Positions 1 through 7,933 of a stretch of DNA of 64,000 nucleotides are shown piece after piece. This stretch comes from Ferrovum sp. JA12. GTDB lineage: Bacteria; Pseudomonadota; Gammaproteobacteria; Burkholderiales; Ferrovaceae. Location of the stretch: positions 62,001 through 126,000 of the forward strand of contig NZ_LJWX01000001.1 in the NCBI RefSeq assembly GCF_001431705.1, in the 5' to 3' direction. The notes beneath the pieces were generated by a model, which did not search any database, was not told where the DNA came from, and saw only the letters and a list, made by a program, of their open reading frames with translations. Position 1 is the first letter of the stretch. Each line of letters begins with the position of its first letter. The position numbers and the translations under genes were made by a program.

Positions 1-846
1 TTCCCATTGGGCCCGCGTAATGATGGCCTGATGTTGCCCCTGAAAGACTTCCCCTTTGTTGGTGATCTCGCCCAGGTACAGGCGATTGCGCAGCAACTTG
101 AACAGGTACTGCTGATCCATGATCCGACCGTGGTGAAACTTTCCGGTCTGGGTCTCCCAGGATTTTGTCGTGTGCCCTTCGACCTGCAACTCGCGCACCA
201 AGCGTGCGGCCGACCCATGCTCGGCGTAACGCAGGAAGATGTCGCGCACCAGTGCCGCCTCCTTGTCGTTGACGACCAATTTGCGATCTTTGACGTCGTA
301 GCCCAAGGGCGGCACGCCACCCATCCACATGCCCTTGGCCTTGCTGGCGGCAATCTTGTCGCGGATGCGCTCGCCGGTGACCTCGCGCTCAAACTGGGCA
401 AAGGACAGCAGAATGTTGAGCGTCAGGCGCCCCATTGAGGTGGTGGTGTTGAACTGCTGGGTTACTGAGACGAACGAGACCCCGTGGCGATCGAACACCT
501 CGACCAGTCGTGCAAAGTCCGTCAGATTGCGCGTCAATCGGTCAATCTTGTAGACCACCACAATGTCGATCTTGCCATCTTCGATGTCTGCCACCAGACG
601 CTTGAGGCTGGGGCGGTCGATGTTGCCACCCGAAAAACCACCATCGTCGTAGCCATCGGTCAGTGCGATCCAACCCTCGTGACGCTGGCTGGCGATGTAG
701 GCCAGTCCTGCATCGCGCTGCGCCTCCAAGCTGTTGTATTCCATGTCCAGGCCTTCATCGGTGGACTTGCGGGTGTAGACCGCGCAGCGCCGCTTGGGCG
801 TGATCGCTGGCGTTTGCATATTCGGATAAGGGACGGGCTTTCTCAT
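1..846 (-). CDS. Large serine recombinase, 5' part only (cut by window edge)
   Basis: N-terminal 282 codons of a serine site-specific recombinase; the C-terminus lies beyond position 1. The catalytic resolvase domain is complete: the nucleophile is Ser28 in the motif AVYTRKSTDEG, followed by DGGFSGGNIDRP and VVVYKIDRLTRNLTDFARL, and the start of the recombinase DNA-binding domain (QQYLFKLLRNRLYLGEI). Proteins of this type catalyse integration, excision or inversion of mobile DNA. The ATG at 846 overlaps the DUF2924 stop (ATGA), so the two are translationally coupled. A close paralogue lies at 58275-59690 and the two are similar even at DNA level over the catalytic part. Family assignment is firm; the target site cannot be deduced here. 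Confidence 0.93.
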   Translation of the reverse strand, partial: MRKPVPYPNMQTPAITPKRRCAVYTRKSTDEGLDMEYNSLEAQRDAGLAYIASQRHEGWIALTDGYDDGGFSGGNIDRPSLKRLVADIEDGKIDIVVVYKIDRLTRNLTDFARLVEVFDRHGVSFVSVTQQFNTTTSMGRLTLNILLSFAQFEREVTGERIRDKIAASKAKGMWMGGVPPLGYDVKDRKLVVNDKEAALVRDIFLRYAEHGSAARLVRELQVEGHTTKSWETQTGKFHHGRIMDQQYLFKLLRNRLYLGEITNKGEVFQGQHQAIITRAQWE

Positions 847-1307
847 GCGGATGCCCCCCGCTTGGACGGCTGGCGCAGCCCAAAGAAGGCCGGCCCTGAC
901 CAGGCGGTGCCGGTAATGGCCTTGGCCACGCTGGACAAGCTCTTGTAGGTGCGCGTCAAGTATTCAAAACGCCCGTCATCCAGCACTTTGACGTGGTGGG
1001 GCATCCCGTTGTATTCCCGGATCAGGGTGGCCCCCGAAGCCAGCTGGTTTTCTGCGCGACGCTTCTGATTGGGAACCTCGCCGGTTTCACCGATTTTTTC
1101 CAGTCGACGCTTGAGCGATGTGGACATGGGGCCAAATGCCTCCTCCTGAATCTTGTAGGCCAGCCGGCTTTCCAGCCAGGTGCGGTGATGGTGGCCAGGG
1201 CGACGATCAAAGTGTTGATCCCAGAGCGCCCAGAGGTTTTCCATCGGCAGGTAGGGCAGTTGCGCCAGCCGTGCAGCCACGGTTTCTTGGCTTGCGTGTG
1301 TCGTCAT
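843..1307 (-). CDS. DUF2924 family protein
   Basis: A 154-residue protein resembling the DUF2924 family, which is commonly encoded just upstream of large serine recombinases in proteobacterial mobile elements. It carries the family-like block LPMENLWALWDQHFDRRP near residue 20, then a central basic stretch, and ends with TAWSGPAFFGL. It overlaps the upstream small ORF and the downstream recombinase by ATGA junctions, giving a three-gene coupled operon. Function is unknown; a recombinase accessory or directionality role is an inference from context. The copy at 59687-60154 has the same landmarks. Confidence 0.85.
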   Translation of the reverse strand: MTTHASQETVAARLAQLPYLPMENLWALWDQHFDRRPGHHHRTWLESRLAYKIQEEAFGPMSTSLKRRLEKIGETGEVPNQKRRAENQLASGATLIREYNGMPHHVKVLDDGRFEYLTRTYKSLSSVAKAITGTAWSGPAFFGLRQPSKRGASA

Positions 1308-1540
1308 ACGGAAACTCCTTCTTGTTGAGACGGGTTTGTATGAACGCGCTGGTGGCCAGTGAAGCCAAGCGGAATGTCGCCAGCCGTGGCTTCATGCTGA
1401 CATGGGCTTGCTACGGTGGGAACTGTGTGTGCCCGGAGGATGCCGGCAGCGAGCAACTGAGCGATTTCCTGGCAAGGCGAGCGCCCAAGCTCAGGAGTAT
1501 CGCGATGGGCGGATTTGGAAGGGTGTTCGAGAGGTGTCAT
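1304..1540 (-). CDS. Small conserved ORF heading the recombinase operon
   Basis: A 78-residue protein I cannot assign to a family. It is likely real because a homologue sits at 60151-60375 in the same place. Both share QEIAxLLAxxILR in the middle and LGFxxHQRVxxN near the C-terminus, and both end in an ATGA overlap with the DUF2924 gene. The 14 bases before and including the start codon (GAAAGCCTGCCATG) are identical in the two copies, which supports this start. The protein is short, has no membrane segment, and may be a regulator of the recombinase operon (inference). Confidence 0.65.
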   Translation of the reverse strand: MTPLEHPSKSAHRDTPELGRSPCQEIAQLLAAGILRAHTVPTVASPCQHEATAGDIPLGFTGHQRVHTNPSQQEGVSV

Positions 1541-1634
1541 GGCAGGCTTTCGTGATGAAAAACTGCCACCATTTCACCGGCAAGCCACAGGAATTCCGAG
1601 CAGGGAATTGCGGACGAATGCGGGTAATCGCCAA

Positions 1635-1961
1635 TCAGAGGCCGGTAGCCACGAAATAGCTCGCCGCAGTGGTCAGCATGCCAACGCCCAAAAGCGCAAA
1701 ACCCAAGATCAAAAGGACGAAGCCAAGTTTACTTTCGATGTCGAGCAGATGTTTGGTTACGCCGCCAACGATAGGGTCGCTTTGCCGTTGATTGGCAGCG
1801 ATCCTGGCCAACTGATCGATAGACTGTTCGTGGGCCACCAGGCAGTAAACAACCCACTTGAGGATTGCCTTTACCCGCCATGCCAACAAGATGGAACCAA
1901 TGCCAGTAGTGAGTGCGCCTAAAACCTTCAGCCACGTGTGAATATCAGCGGGTAATTGCAT
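1635..1961 (-). CDS. Small membrane protein, unknown function
   Basis: A protein of 108 residues starting at the ATG at 1961; a longer in-frame form would run into the ImmA gene. Two hydrophobic segments are visible, one near residues 9-27 (GALTTGIGSILLAW) and one near 80-104 (LGFVLLILGFALLGVGMLTTAA), separated by a soluble loop of about 50 residues. It is co-oriented with the ImmA gene 40 bases upstream, so it is probably in the same transcript. No counterpart is present in the right-hand module. I do not recognise the family. Confidence 0.6.
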   Translation of the reverse strand: MQLPADIHTWLKVLGALTTGIGSILLAWRVKAILKWVVYCLVAHEQSIDQLARIAANQRQSDPIVGGVTKHLLDIESKLGFVLLILGFALLGVGMLTTAASYFVATGL

Positions 1962-2001
1962 ACACAGGTCTCCAAAAAATACCGTCGGAATTGCCGTGCC
2001 G

Positions 2002-2958
2002 TCAGCGCACTGGCGGCTGACCGTTACGCACGAAACGATCGAAGGTGTTTTCAAGGCCATCGTCGTCATCGTCCATCTTGTCGCGCTCCCAGGGCTTGAC
2101 CTCGGGCGGTAGGACCAGCAGCGTCATCGTTTGACGGTAGAAATCAGACGCGATGCGCATCTCCCGCGCCACCATGCCTTCGGGCTCCTGCGGAAACCAG
2201 ATGCTCGCATCGATCGGCGTGCCCAGCCGATCGACGTTGGTGTCCGTGCCCAAACGTGTGGCACTCCTGGCAGGCAGTGGCCGTCGCTGACCGTTGGCCA
2301 GCCGCTTGTTCAGATGCATGGAGAGCCACTTGCCCGACTCACTGCCGCAAGCCCACTGAACGATCCCGTTCTGCGACATGACCAGCACCGCACGCTGTGG
2401 TGTGAGCTCCAGCCACTTGAGAATTGCCGACGTCATGGACACGCCATACCGATCCGCACACGCGCCGAGCACATCCAGATCGATGGCCGTCCCCTGGATC
2501 TGCCGACGGTAATCGTCGGCAGGCATCAGCAGGTAGGACGCAAAGGTGTTCGCTTCGGACTCAATCTTCCGCTCGTCACTGTCCCACTGAGTGGTGTCCA
2601 CCTCGCTGCAGTTGAAAGACGTCTGCAGATGGCGATGCACCAGGTAATGCCCCAGCTCGTGTGCCAGCGTGAAGCGGATTCGCCCCGGTGAGCTGATCGC
2701 CTGGTTGTAGATGATGGCCCAGTTGCCCTTGCCCGGCGCATCGGCATTCAGGTTGAACAGCGCCCCCTCGAACTCCGGGTCCATCGCCTCGCCCTGAATG
2801 GTGATCGGCTCGCCGGTCTGGAAAGTACCCGGCACTTCCCGAATCAGCGCTTCAACATCAACCGGAAAACGGTCGCCACCATGGACGGCATGAAACTGAT
2901 CTAAGAGCTTGTTCAGCCGGTTGGCCCAAGGTGCCGGCTTGTTGGGCGGCGCACTCAT
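2002..2958 (-). CDS. ImmA/IrrE family zinc metallopeptidase
   Basis: A 318-residue protein with an ImmA/IrrE-type catalytic motif, RFTLAHELGHYLVH; the zinc ligands are in HELGH at residues 100-104, and a conserved downstream acidic residue lies in ESEANTFASYLLMP. In known systems such as ImmA of ICEBs1, this family cleaves or relieves a partner XRE repressor. The start codon overlaps the XRE stop (ATGA), the classical repressor-protease pairing. A C-terminal extension of about 130 residues ends in an acidic tail (DDDDDGLENTFDRF). The homologue at 60477-61403 ends in a related tail, which suggests this extension is part of the module's function. Biochemical activity is inferred. Confidence 0.88.
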   Translation of the reverse strand: MSAPPNKPAPWANRLNKLLDQFHAVHGGDRFPVDVEALIREVPGTFQTGEPITIQGEAMDPEFEGALFNLNADAPGKGNWAIIYNQAISSPGRIRFTLAHELGHYLVHRHLQTSFNCSEVDTTQWDSDERKIESEANTFASYLLMPADDYRRQIQGTAIDLDVLGACADRYGVSMTSAILKWLELTPQRAVLVMSQNGIVQWACGSESGKWLSMHLNKRLANGQRRPLPARSATRLGTDTNVDRLGTPIDASIWFPQEPEGMVAREMRIASDFYRQTMTLLVLPPEVKPWERDKMDDDDDGLENTFDRFVRNGQPPVR

Positions 2959-3281
2959 CCTTGGGTTTTCTTGAGGGTCTTCAGGATCTCAAGGAGCTGA
3001 TGCTTGGTCTCGGGCTTGAGCGTCTTGTAGTTCCGAAAGAACGCCTTGTCGAAGGCATCCTCCGGCTGGTCTGCCAGCTCGTTGTGCGCCAGGAACTCTG
3101 GCGTGACGTTCAGGACAGCGGCGATGCTGGCCAGTTTTTCCATGGTGGGGTTGGCATCGTCGTTGTTCTCCAACTCCCACAGATAGCTCTTGCTCATGCC
3201 GGCTGCGGCGGCTAGTGCGTCGAGACTCAACTTCTGCTCACGGCGCAGCCTGCGAATTTTGTCACCCAGTGGGGTTGCCAC
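2955..3281 (-). CDS. XRE-family repressor, partner of the ImmA-like protease
   Basis: A DNA-binding protein of about 108 residues with an N-terminal helix-turn-helix (LSLDALAAAAGMSKSYLWEL). I chose the GTG at 3281 because AGGAG lies five bases upstream; longer forms starting at 3305 or 3314 lack such a site. The C-terminal half (TPEFLAHNELADQPEDAFDKAF) is likely the dimerisation or protease-responsive part. It is transcribed divergently from the unknown gene at 3545. Repeated GAACA motifs in the intergenic region are candidate operators. It should repress one or both divergent promoters until the protease acts (inference from the ImmR/ImmA paradigm). Confidence 0.85.
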   Translation of the reverse strand: MATPLGDKIRRLRREQKLSLDALAAAAGMSKSYLWELENNDDANPTMEKLASIAAVLNVTPEFLAHNELADQPEDAFDKAFFRNYKTLKPETKHQLLEILKTLKKTQG

Positions 3282-3308
3282 GGTTACTCCTGTGTCCCAA
3301 CCCATAGT

Positions 3309-3472
3309 GAACACTAAGGTTGGCGATGATTTACGTAGCCAGTGATATTACTTTATTTCGAACAAATCCGCACCGTCTTGACAACACAATCATTCGCCAT
3401 TAAATTCCATCAAACACCCGATATAGCGAACAAATACCTTTTGCTTTGTTGTGCGATACGGTGTTGAGAACA
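3309..3472 (+). promoter_or_regulatory. Candidate XRE operator array: four co-oriented GAACA repeats
   Basis: The element GAACA occurs four times in one orientation, at 3309-3313, 3360-3364, 3428-3432 and 3468-3472. The middle two share the longer word CGAACAAAT (3359-3367 and 3427-3435). These two flank the predicted plus-strand promoter, one upstream of the -35 and one downstream of the -10, which would suit repression by looping or by a multimer. That this is the XRE binding site is an inference. Confidence 0.45.
3378..3406 (+). promoter_or_regulatory. Promoter for the unknown gene pair, left module
   Basis: A perfect -35 (TTGACA, 3378-3383), a 17-base spacer and TAAATT (3401-3406) as -10, about 140 bases upstream of the gene at 3545. 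The long leader contains a further GAACA repeat. The right-hand module has an equivalent TTGACA promoter at the same relative place. Confidence 0.6.
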
Positions 3473-3544
3473 GTGTAACCAACCCAGACCTCTCGCGCAC
3501 ACAAGAAGTCATCGGCACGGCGGCCCAGCAAAAAGGAAAACAAG

Positions 3545-4780
3545 ATGGCCGCCTTCAACTACCGTCAACTCATCCGCCAAATCCCTGCACGGACTTGGGA
3601 GTTTTACTTTCAGTCTCGCAAGCTGGAACTGCCTGACCAGCTTGCCGGTGACAATCTGATCAGCAGCGTCATCGACATCATCGATGCCTTGCCTGCGGCA
3701 CAGGGTGAAGCCGTCTATGCCGAATTGCGACGCGTGCATGACTTGGCCAACGGGCGTGGTGTCGATGCCCTGCGCAACACCGCCCCACCGGACTCCGCGA
3801 TCCATGAGGATTTCACGAAGTTCTCCAGCGATGCCGAGCGTGCCTTGTGGGTCATGGCCAACTGGCCTGACCTGTTCGCCACGGCCGAGGCCATCTACGC
3901 GGTGAGCCTGCGCATTGGCAAGCGTGGGTGGAAACGCTTGCAGGTGCCGCCCGTCGATGCGCTGTTCCGTGGCCAGGAAGACATTCGCGCCCTCGAGGTG
4001 GCACTGGCCAACGCATTCACGCCGCGCAAGGGGACGCCGCGCGCCTGTCAGATCGACACCCTGGACCGGCATCTGGATGGTGGCGTGCAACTGGGCATCC
4101 TCATTGAGGACAACGCCCAGCGTCAGCTGGAATTTGGCGACGACAACCGGGCACACTGGCGTGACGTCCGACCACCCATGGCCATGGATGTCGTCATCTA
4201 CCCGGCCAGCGGGGTGATTGATGTGCTGGCGCCCGGCGGTGCCAAGACACAGCAGACCTTGCTGGAGCACCTCGGCAAGCATGTATTCAAGCAGGTGCTG
4301 CAGCCCCAGGACATCGAGAAGCCGATGTTTTTACTGAACCGTCTGCGGGATGGCTTCGAGCTTTTCGATGACAGCGAATGTGACCTGGCGGCACACCGGG
4401 TTGAGCGCATCCGTTTGTCACAGGCGAAAGTGCGGGCCATCCATCCCCCGATCTGCGACTACCAGATCAAGCCGCCGGGGGAGAAAGATGCGCCCGATGT
4501 GCTCGCCTGTCTCTCTGCTCAGCAAATCAGTCCCATCCTGATGGGACAAGGCTTCAACATCATCGACGTCGTGGTCTCGCTCTACTTCGAGCCGCTGCAG
4601 CCGGGAAAAGCCAGCCGGGTGCTGCACATCGATCTCAAGCAAAGCGGGATTAGCAATCTGCGGGACATGGAAGAGGCTGATGCCCGCCTGGTGGAATCGC
4701 TGCTGCGCGCACTGGGTGTCATGCAGTCACCCGCGACGGCCAAGCTGGCGGAGGAAGCCGAAGGAGTCATGCATGAATGA
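3545..4780 (+). CDS. Unrecognised ~410-aa protein, first gene of the conserved unknown pair
   Basis: A 411-residue soluble protein with no family that I recognise. It appears alpha-helical in the N-terminal third (YRQLIRQIPARTWEFYFQSR), then has a helical block FSSDAERALWVMANWPDLF, then a beta-rich middle (GGVQLGILIEDNAQRQLEFG) and a C-terminal strand region ending before residue 400. The protein at 61979-63211 has the same length and order of blocks (IHRSFWLYVKHPELFDRA matches the helical block), so both belong to one diverged family. The start follows AAGGAAAACAAG, a good ribosome site. The 3' end overlaps the next gene by eight bases, implying co-translation. No membrane segment or catalytic signature was seen. 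Confidence 0.85.
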   Translation: MAAFNYRQLIRQIPARTWEFYFQSRKLELPDQLAGDNLISSVIDIIDALPAAQGEAVYAELRRVHDLANGRGVDALRNTAPPDSAIHEDFTKFSSDAERALWVMANWPDLFATAEAIYAVSLRIGKRGWKRLQVPPVDALFRGQEDIRALEVALANAFTPRKGTPRACQIDTLDRHLDGGVQLGILIEDNAQRQLEFGDDNRAHWRDVRPPMAMDVVIYPASGVIDVLAPGGAKTQQTLLEHLGKHVFKQVLQPQDIEKPMFLLNRLRDGFELFDDSECDLAAHRVERIRLSQAKVRAIHPPICDYQIKPPGEKDAPDVLACLSAQQISPILMGQGFNIIDVVVSLYFEPLQPGKASRVLHIDLKQSGISNLRDMEEADARLVESLLRALGVMQSPATAKLAEEAEGVMHE

Positions 4781-5747
4781 GGCGGTCGCGGTCATGAATG
4801 ACCAGGGGCTGGCCGAGATCTGCCGCCTGCTCGAGCGTGAAGACATGCTGATCTCCCCCGACGCGGTCTGGCTTTCGAGCCGGCCCGGGTTCTATGGCCA
4901 TCTGCTGGCCCTGGACGCCATCACCGTCAGCCGCGAGCGGGCACTGGACATCCTCTGCCCGGAGTGCGGCACCGAGGCCATGCGGCCGCAGCCACACGCC
5001 GCGCCAGATTCGCAACCCTATCGCGGCTATTGCCCGGAATGCGGTTGGGTTGGACTGGCGAATCACCAGGCGCACTATTGGCAGGTGCAACCGCAGAAGC
5101 TGGCCAAGTGGTTGTCAGCAGGATTGGGGCTGGCCCCGCGCTATGCCGTCGAGCCGATCGTCGACAACTTCTTGTGGCGGCTGGGTGAGTTCGAACATCG
5201 GCGCCGGCGGCACACGGTTTTCTTTGGACGTCGCCTGAGCGCGATGTCCGATCCAGTGGCCGCCAAGCTGGCGCAATTGGTGACGCCCGGCGCTGAGGTG
5301 ATCATCACGGCGGGAGAGCCTGCGTCCTTGCTCGGTACTGCCTTGGGCGATCGCCTGTTGGTGCCGCTGCGGGCCATTGCCCACATCCGCAAATCCGGCC
5401 TGGTGATCGAGAACCTTGAGGCATATCTGACCCGCCCAGCACCGGTGCAGGAATCGACGGAGACGTCCCTGCGACTGATGCACACCCAGCGCGTGGCGCT
5501 GATCAATGGTGAGCCGGTCGACCTCTCACCACAGGTCTATCTCTTCCTGAAGATTCTGGAAGACGCCGATGGCGACGAAGTGCACAAGCGGTACATGGCC
5601 GAAGGGCTGGGCCTTGAGCCTGGCGCCAGCTTCCGGACGGCGGACATTTTCAAACGCCACAAGCAGGTCTACGCCACATTCGTCGACAAGGACGACAAAG
5701 GGCACTACTGGCTCAAGCCTGACTTCGTGATTCTGGAAAGGGGGTGA
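4773..5747 (+). CDS. Zinc-ribbon protein, second gene of the conserved unknown pair
   Basis: A protein of 324 residues starting at the ATG at 4773, overlapping the previous stop. Cysteines 62, 65, 87 and 90 (CPEC and CPEC) form a treble-clef or zinc-ribbon-like site. This is followed by a basic block, WRLGEFEHRRRRHTVFFGRR, and a C-terminal part (LSPQVYLFLKILEDADGDEV) that looks like a winged helix. The right-hand homologue (63215 onward) keeps the paired CxxC motifs and a WRLGDARRS match to the basic block. The architecture suggests nucleic-acid binding, but no enzyme signature is visible. It is probably a functional partner of the 411-aa protein (inference). Confidence 0.83.
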   Translation: MNEAVAVMNDQGLAEICRLLEREDMLISPDAVWLSSRPGFYGHLLALDAITVSRERALDILCPECGTEAMRPQPHAAPDSQPYRGYCPECGWVGLANHQAHYWQVQPQKLAKWLSAGLGLAPRYAVEPIVDNFLWRLGEFEHRRRRHTVFFGRRLSAMSDPVAAKLAQLVTPGAEVIITAGEPASLLGTALGDRLLVPLRAIAHIRKSGLVIENLEAYLTRPAPVQESTETSLRLMHTQRVALINGEPVDLSPQVYLFLKILEDADGDEVHKRYMAEGLGLEPGASFRTADIFKRHKQVYATFVDKDDKGHYWLKPDFVILERG

Positions 5748-5802
5748 CTCGACAGCCAATACCCGACTTCCAGCATCCACCCAACCTTGAAAGGATTTTG
5801 AA

Positions 5803-6027
5803 ATGGCAGGTAAAAACCAACACGTAGTGAAGCGCGACGACGGCTGGGCTGTGCGCGGCGCAGGCAACCAGCGAGACACCTCGCATCACCGCACGCAGTC
5901 CGAGGCCGAACGGGCCGCTCGTGACATCGCCATCAACCAGCGTAGCGAGGTCTTGATTCATGGCGAGAACGGTCGCATCCGCGAGCGCAACAGCTACGGC
6001 AACGATCCGCACCCGCCCAAGGGCTGA
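5803..6027 (+). CDS. DUF2188 domain small protein
   Basis: A 74-residue protein resembling DUF2188, a family of very short basic proteins of unknown function. It has the family-like layout HVVKRDDGWAVRGAGNQR, then a helix rich in Ala and Arg (SEAERAARDIAIN) and a polar strand (EVLIHGENGRIRERNSYG). It lies 55 bases after the zinc-ribbon gene on the same strand and has AAAGGATTTTGAA just upstream, so it is probably the last gene of the operon. It is highly charged, with no membrane segment. Confidence 0.8.
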   Translation: MAGKNQHVVKRDDGWAVRGAGNQRDTSHHRTQSEAERAARDIAINQRSEVLIHGENGRIRERNSYGNDPHPPKG

Positions 6028-6550
6028 AGATCGCTGGCCCTGAAATCATCGGGTTCGACTATTGCAGTAAGTGGTCCATGCGTCGAACCCGATGCGGCGC
6101 ATCAATGGCAACCACATGTCACGAAAGGGTTTCTGCGTGTGCTCGGCTGGCGAAGTTCTGACCGATTTTTTGAGAACAGAGACTAGAAAAGAGTCAAACT
6201 TGCCGGGTCGGTGGGCGCTTTCTCGCCGGCGCGATATGGCCTGTGGCACACGCAAAATCGGCGGAGTCCCCGCACAGCGTGGGGAAAGCACAGATGTGAA
6301 AAAGCCCAACCGAGAAGGGTTGGGCTTTGAAAGTGGTGGTGGAGTCTAGCAGCTCCGCAGACACACCTGTCTAAGGTGTGAGGCTGATTGTCCTGAAATT
6401 ACCCCCCGTATGCGTAAATCAGGGTGAGCCCAGGGATTTTCGCTGACTTGCTCTATGCCTTAAGAAACTTCCCGATGCACGCGTGTGTTCGGTTGACTTG
6501 GCGCTAGCAGACAGCGAAACGACCCCGGAACGTGGCGCAACGAACGGCAC
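6028..6550. other. Gene-free region of about 520 bases
   Basis: No convincing gene was seen on either strand. The stretch contains a strong terminator (6297-6330), a small perfect hairpin at 6362-6380 (CACACCT and AGGTGTG arms with a 5-base loop), and a GC-rich hairpin at 6267-6285. It separates the left mobile module from the RES-Xre operon and is the likely place to look for a module boundary. No tRNA-like end or obvious attachment core could be identified. Confidence 0.5.
6297..6330 (-). terminator. Rho-independent terminator of the RES-Xre operon
   Basis: An 11-bp perfect stem (AAAGCCCAACC with its complement), short loop, then a run of T on the minus strand. It lies about 220 bases downstream of the RES toxin stop. 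A run of A on the opposite side means it could also act weakly for plus-strand transcription. Confidence 0.75.
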
Positions 6551-7267
6551 CTATGAAAAACTGGCCACATCCAATTTGACCCATGCCACGCCAGGCCGCT
6601 TCTCCACCACGATCTGATCGTCCTCTAGCCGGTAGGTCAGTTGGCAATTGTGCCTGGGGTTGGACAGAACGTCAGCGTTGAAAATCGCCACATTTTCCCC
6701 CACGGGGCTGCGAACAGATTGCGTCAAAAGACCGGGATGCCCCTCGCGATGAATCCTCGCCCCTACCGACTGGCAAAACGCGTAGTCCGACGGATGCAAG
6801 AGATCAGGATGTTCGTCGGCTGCTTTTCGGAAATCCAGCAGCGCCGCATTGCAGGCCACTGAGTACACCTTTCGCTCGGCGACCACCGCCATCCGCTCGA
6901 ATCCAGCATCACTCAGCAAGCCCCGATACCAGAGGTAAGCGGACTCATAAACCGTCGTCTCGACAGAGTCTGATCCATACCAAACGCCGTAGGTACCATC
7001 AGAAAACCGGCTGGCCTGCCAATGCTTGAACGGCCAGGTGATGGCATTGAACCATTCGGCATCCTCAAACGGACGATCAATGATGGGCGTGTGCGACCGG
7101 TATGGCGGCGGCTTGATCTCATCTTCCACCTTCTGCGCCAACAACCACTCTGCTGGGTCAGCGGTGAGATCATCGAACAGGTCCTGCGATTGCAACAGGG
7201 ATACAATGTTTCGAGCGACATCCTTGTGGATGTCAGCTAGCGCGAGTTGGGCAAACAGGGAGTTCAT
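6551..7267 (-). CDS. RES-domain toxin (NAD+-degrading type)
   Basis: A 238-residue protein with the RES domain. The Arg-Glu-Ser landmarks are visible as [23 protein letters not shown] and [11 protein letters not shown]. Characterised RES toxins of type II RES-Xre systems deplete NAD+ and arrest growth. The gene lies 12 bases after the Xre antitoxin gene, the usual order. An N-terminal helical stretch of about 90 residues precedes the RES core. Catalytic competence is inferred from the retained residues. Confidence 0.85.
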   Translation of the reverse strand: MNSLFAQLALADIHKDVARNIVSLLQSQDLFDDLTADPAEWLLAQKVEDEIKPPPYRSHTPIIDRPFEDAEWFNAITWPFKHWQASRFSDGTYGVWYGSDSVETTVYESAYLWYRGLLSDAGFERMAVVAERKVYSVACNAALLDFRKAADEHPDLLHPSDYAFCQSVGARIHREGHPGLLTQSVRSPVGENVAIFNADVLSNPRHNCQLTYRLEDDQIVVEKRPGVAWVKLDVASFS

Positions 7268-7279
7268 TCCTGCTGCAGA

Positions 7280-7675
7280 TCAAACGCCCCGGGCGCGATC
7301 CAAATAGCCGCGCACCATCAGAAGGCCCGCAAACCCCCACTCCTTGACCACTTCTACGGGGGTCAAATTGTCGAACGCCTTGTTGCGGGTGGTCATCCAA
7401 CGGTAGGCCAAATCCCGGTTTTGCGGGAAAAGAAGTCGCAGGTTTTTATGGATGCCCAACAAGTGGCCCACGCGCTCGTACTGGTCACGGCTGGTGCCAA
7501 TCGGCTTACCGCTGCGGTAGTTTGACAACGCTGCCCTGTTGCTGGTGGCGATGCCCAGCAACGCTGCCTGATCCTCGGTGCTCAACCTCCAGTGGTCGAG
7601 CAAGGTCATGACCATTTTGGCCAGAGCGCCACGGTCTTGTGACGCGGTCACTTCACGTTCGGCTACGGCTCCCAT
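7280..7675 (-). CDS. Xre/MbcA/ParS-type antitoxin
   Basis: Antitoxin of the RES pair, about 131 residues when started at the ATG at 7675, which has AGGAG nine bases upstream; the in-frame extension upstream crosses the promoter and is unlikely. An N-terminal HTH ([20 protein letters not shown]) is followed by a C-terminal toxin-binding domain of the DUF2384 type ([23 protein letters not shown], then a final hydrophobic helix). It should neutralise the RES toxin and autorepress the operon. Confidence 0.85.
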   Translation of the reverse strand: MGAVAEREVTASQDRGALAKMVMTLLDHWRLSTEDQAALLGIATSNRAALSNYRSGKPIGTSRDQYERVGHLLGIHKNLRLLFPQNRDLAYRWMTTRNKAFDNLTPVEVVKEWGFAGLLMVRGYLDRARGV

Positions 7676-7710
7676 GGCTTGCTCCTGATCTAGGGTTTGT
7701 CTTAAACTTG

Positions 7711-7739
7711 AGTATAGCACTTCGTTTTGAAGCAAACAA
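7711..7739 (-). promoter_or_regulatory. Promoter of the Xre-RES operon
   Basis: On the minus strand, TTGTTT (7734-7739), 17 bases, then TATACT (7711-7716), 36 bases upstream of the antitoxin start. The surrounding sequence GCTTCAAAACGAAGTGC contains a small inverted repeat that could be the antitoxin operator. Confidence 0.65.
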
Positions 7740-7933
7740 ATGATGTTTTGCATGCAACATTCATGCGCAAGATGCCATCGCATGCTCCCCTGAAAGCATC
7801 GGGGTAAGGTTCTTGGCTATCGGGTCACGCCGGGGAAACATCCGTCAGATTTCAGCAACTTGCCCACATTCCACTTGGCTTTCTCCCATCAGTACGCATG
7901 AATGGTCATCCCTGCAACTACTGGAGCAAACCG

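Noticed and set aside
3509-4282. A 257-codon minus-strand frame opposite the first unknown gene.
   Set aside because: The plus-strand gene has a ribosome site, a promoter and a homologue in the right-hand module; the antisense frame has none.
6267-6285. A GC-rich hairpin resembling half of a type I-E CRISPR repeat (TCCCCGCACAGCGTGGGGA).
   Set aside because: It is a single copy; no second repeat occurs at spacer distance on either side and no cas gene is present.
6046-6349. Short open frames on both strands in the gap after the DUF2188 gene.
   Set aside because: No ribosome site, no recognisable domain, low complexity, and they overlap a terminator.
6338-6360. TGGTGGAG sequence recalling the 3' end of a tRNA or tmRNA on the minus strand.
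   Set aside because: No T-loop or acceptor-stem partner can be found, so no RNA gene or tRNA attachment site is supported.
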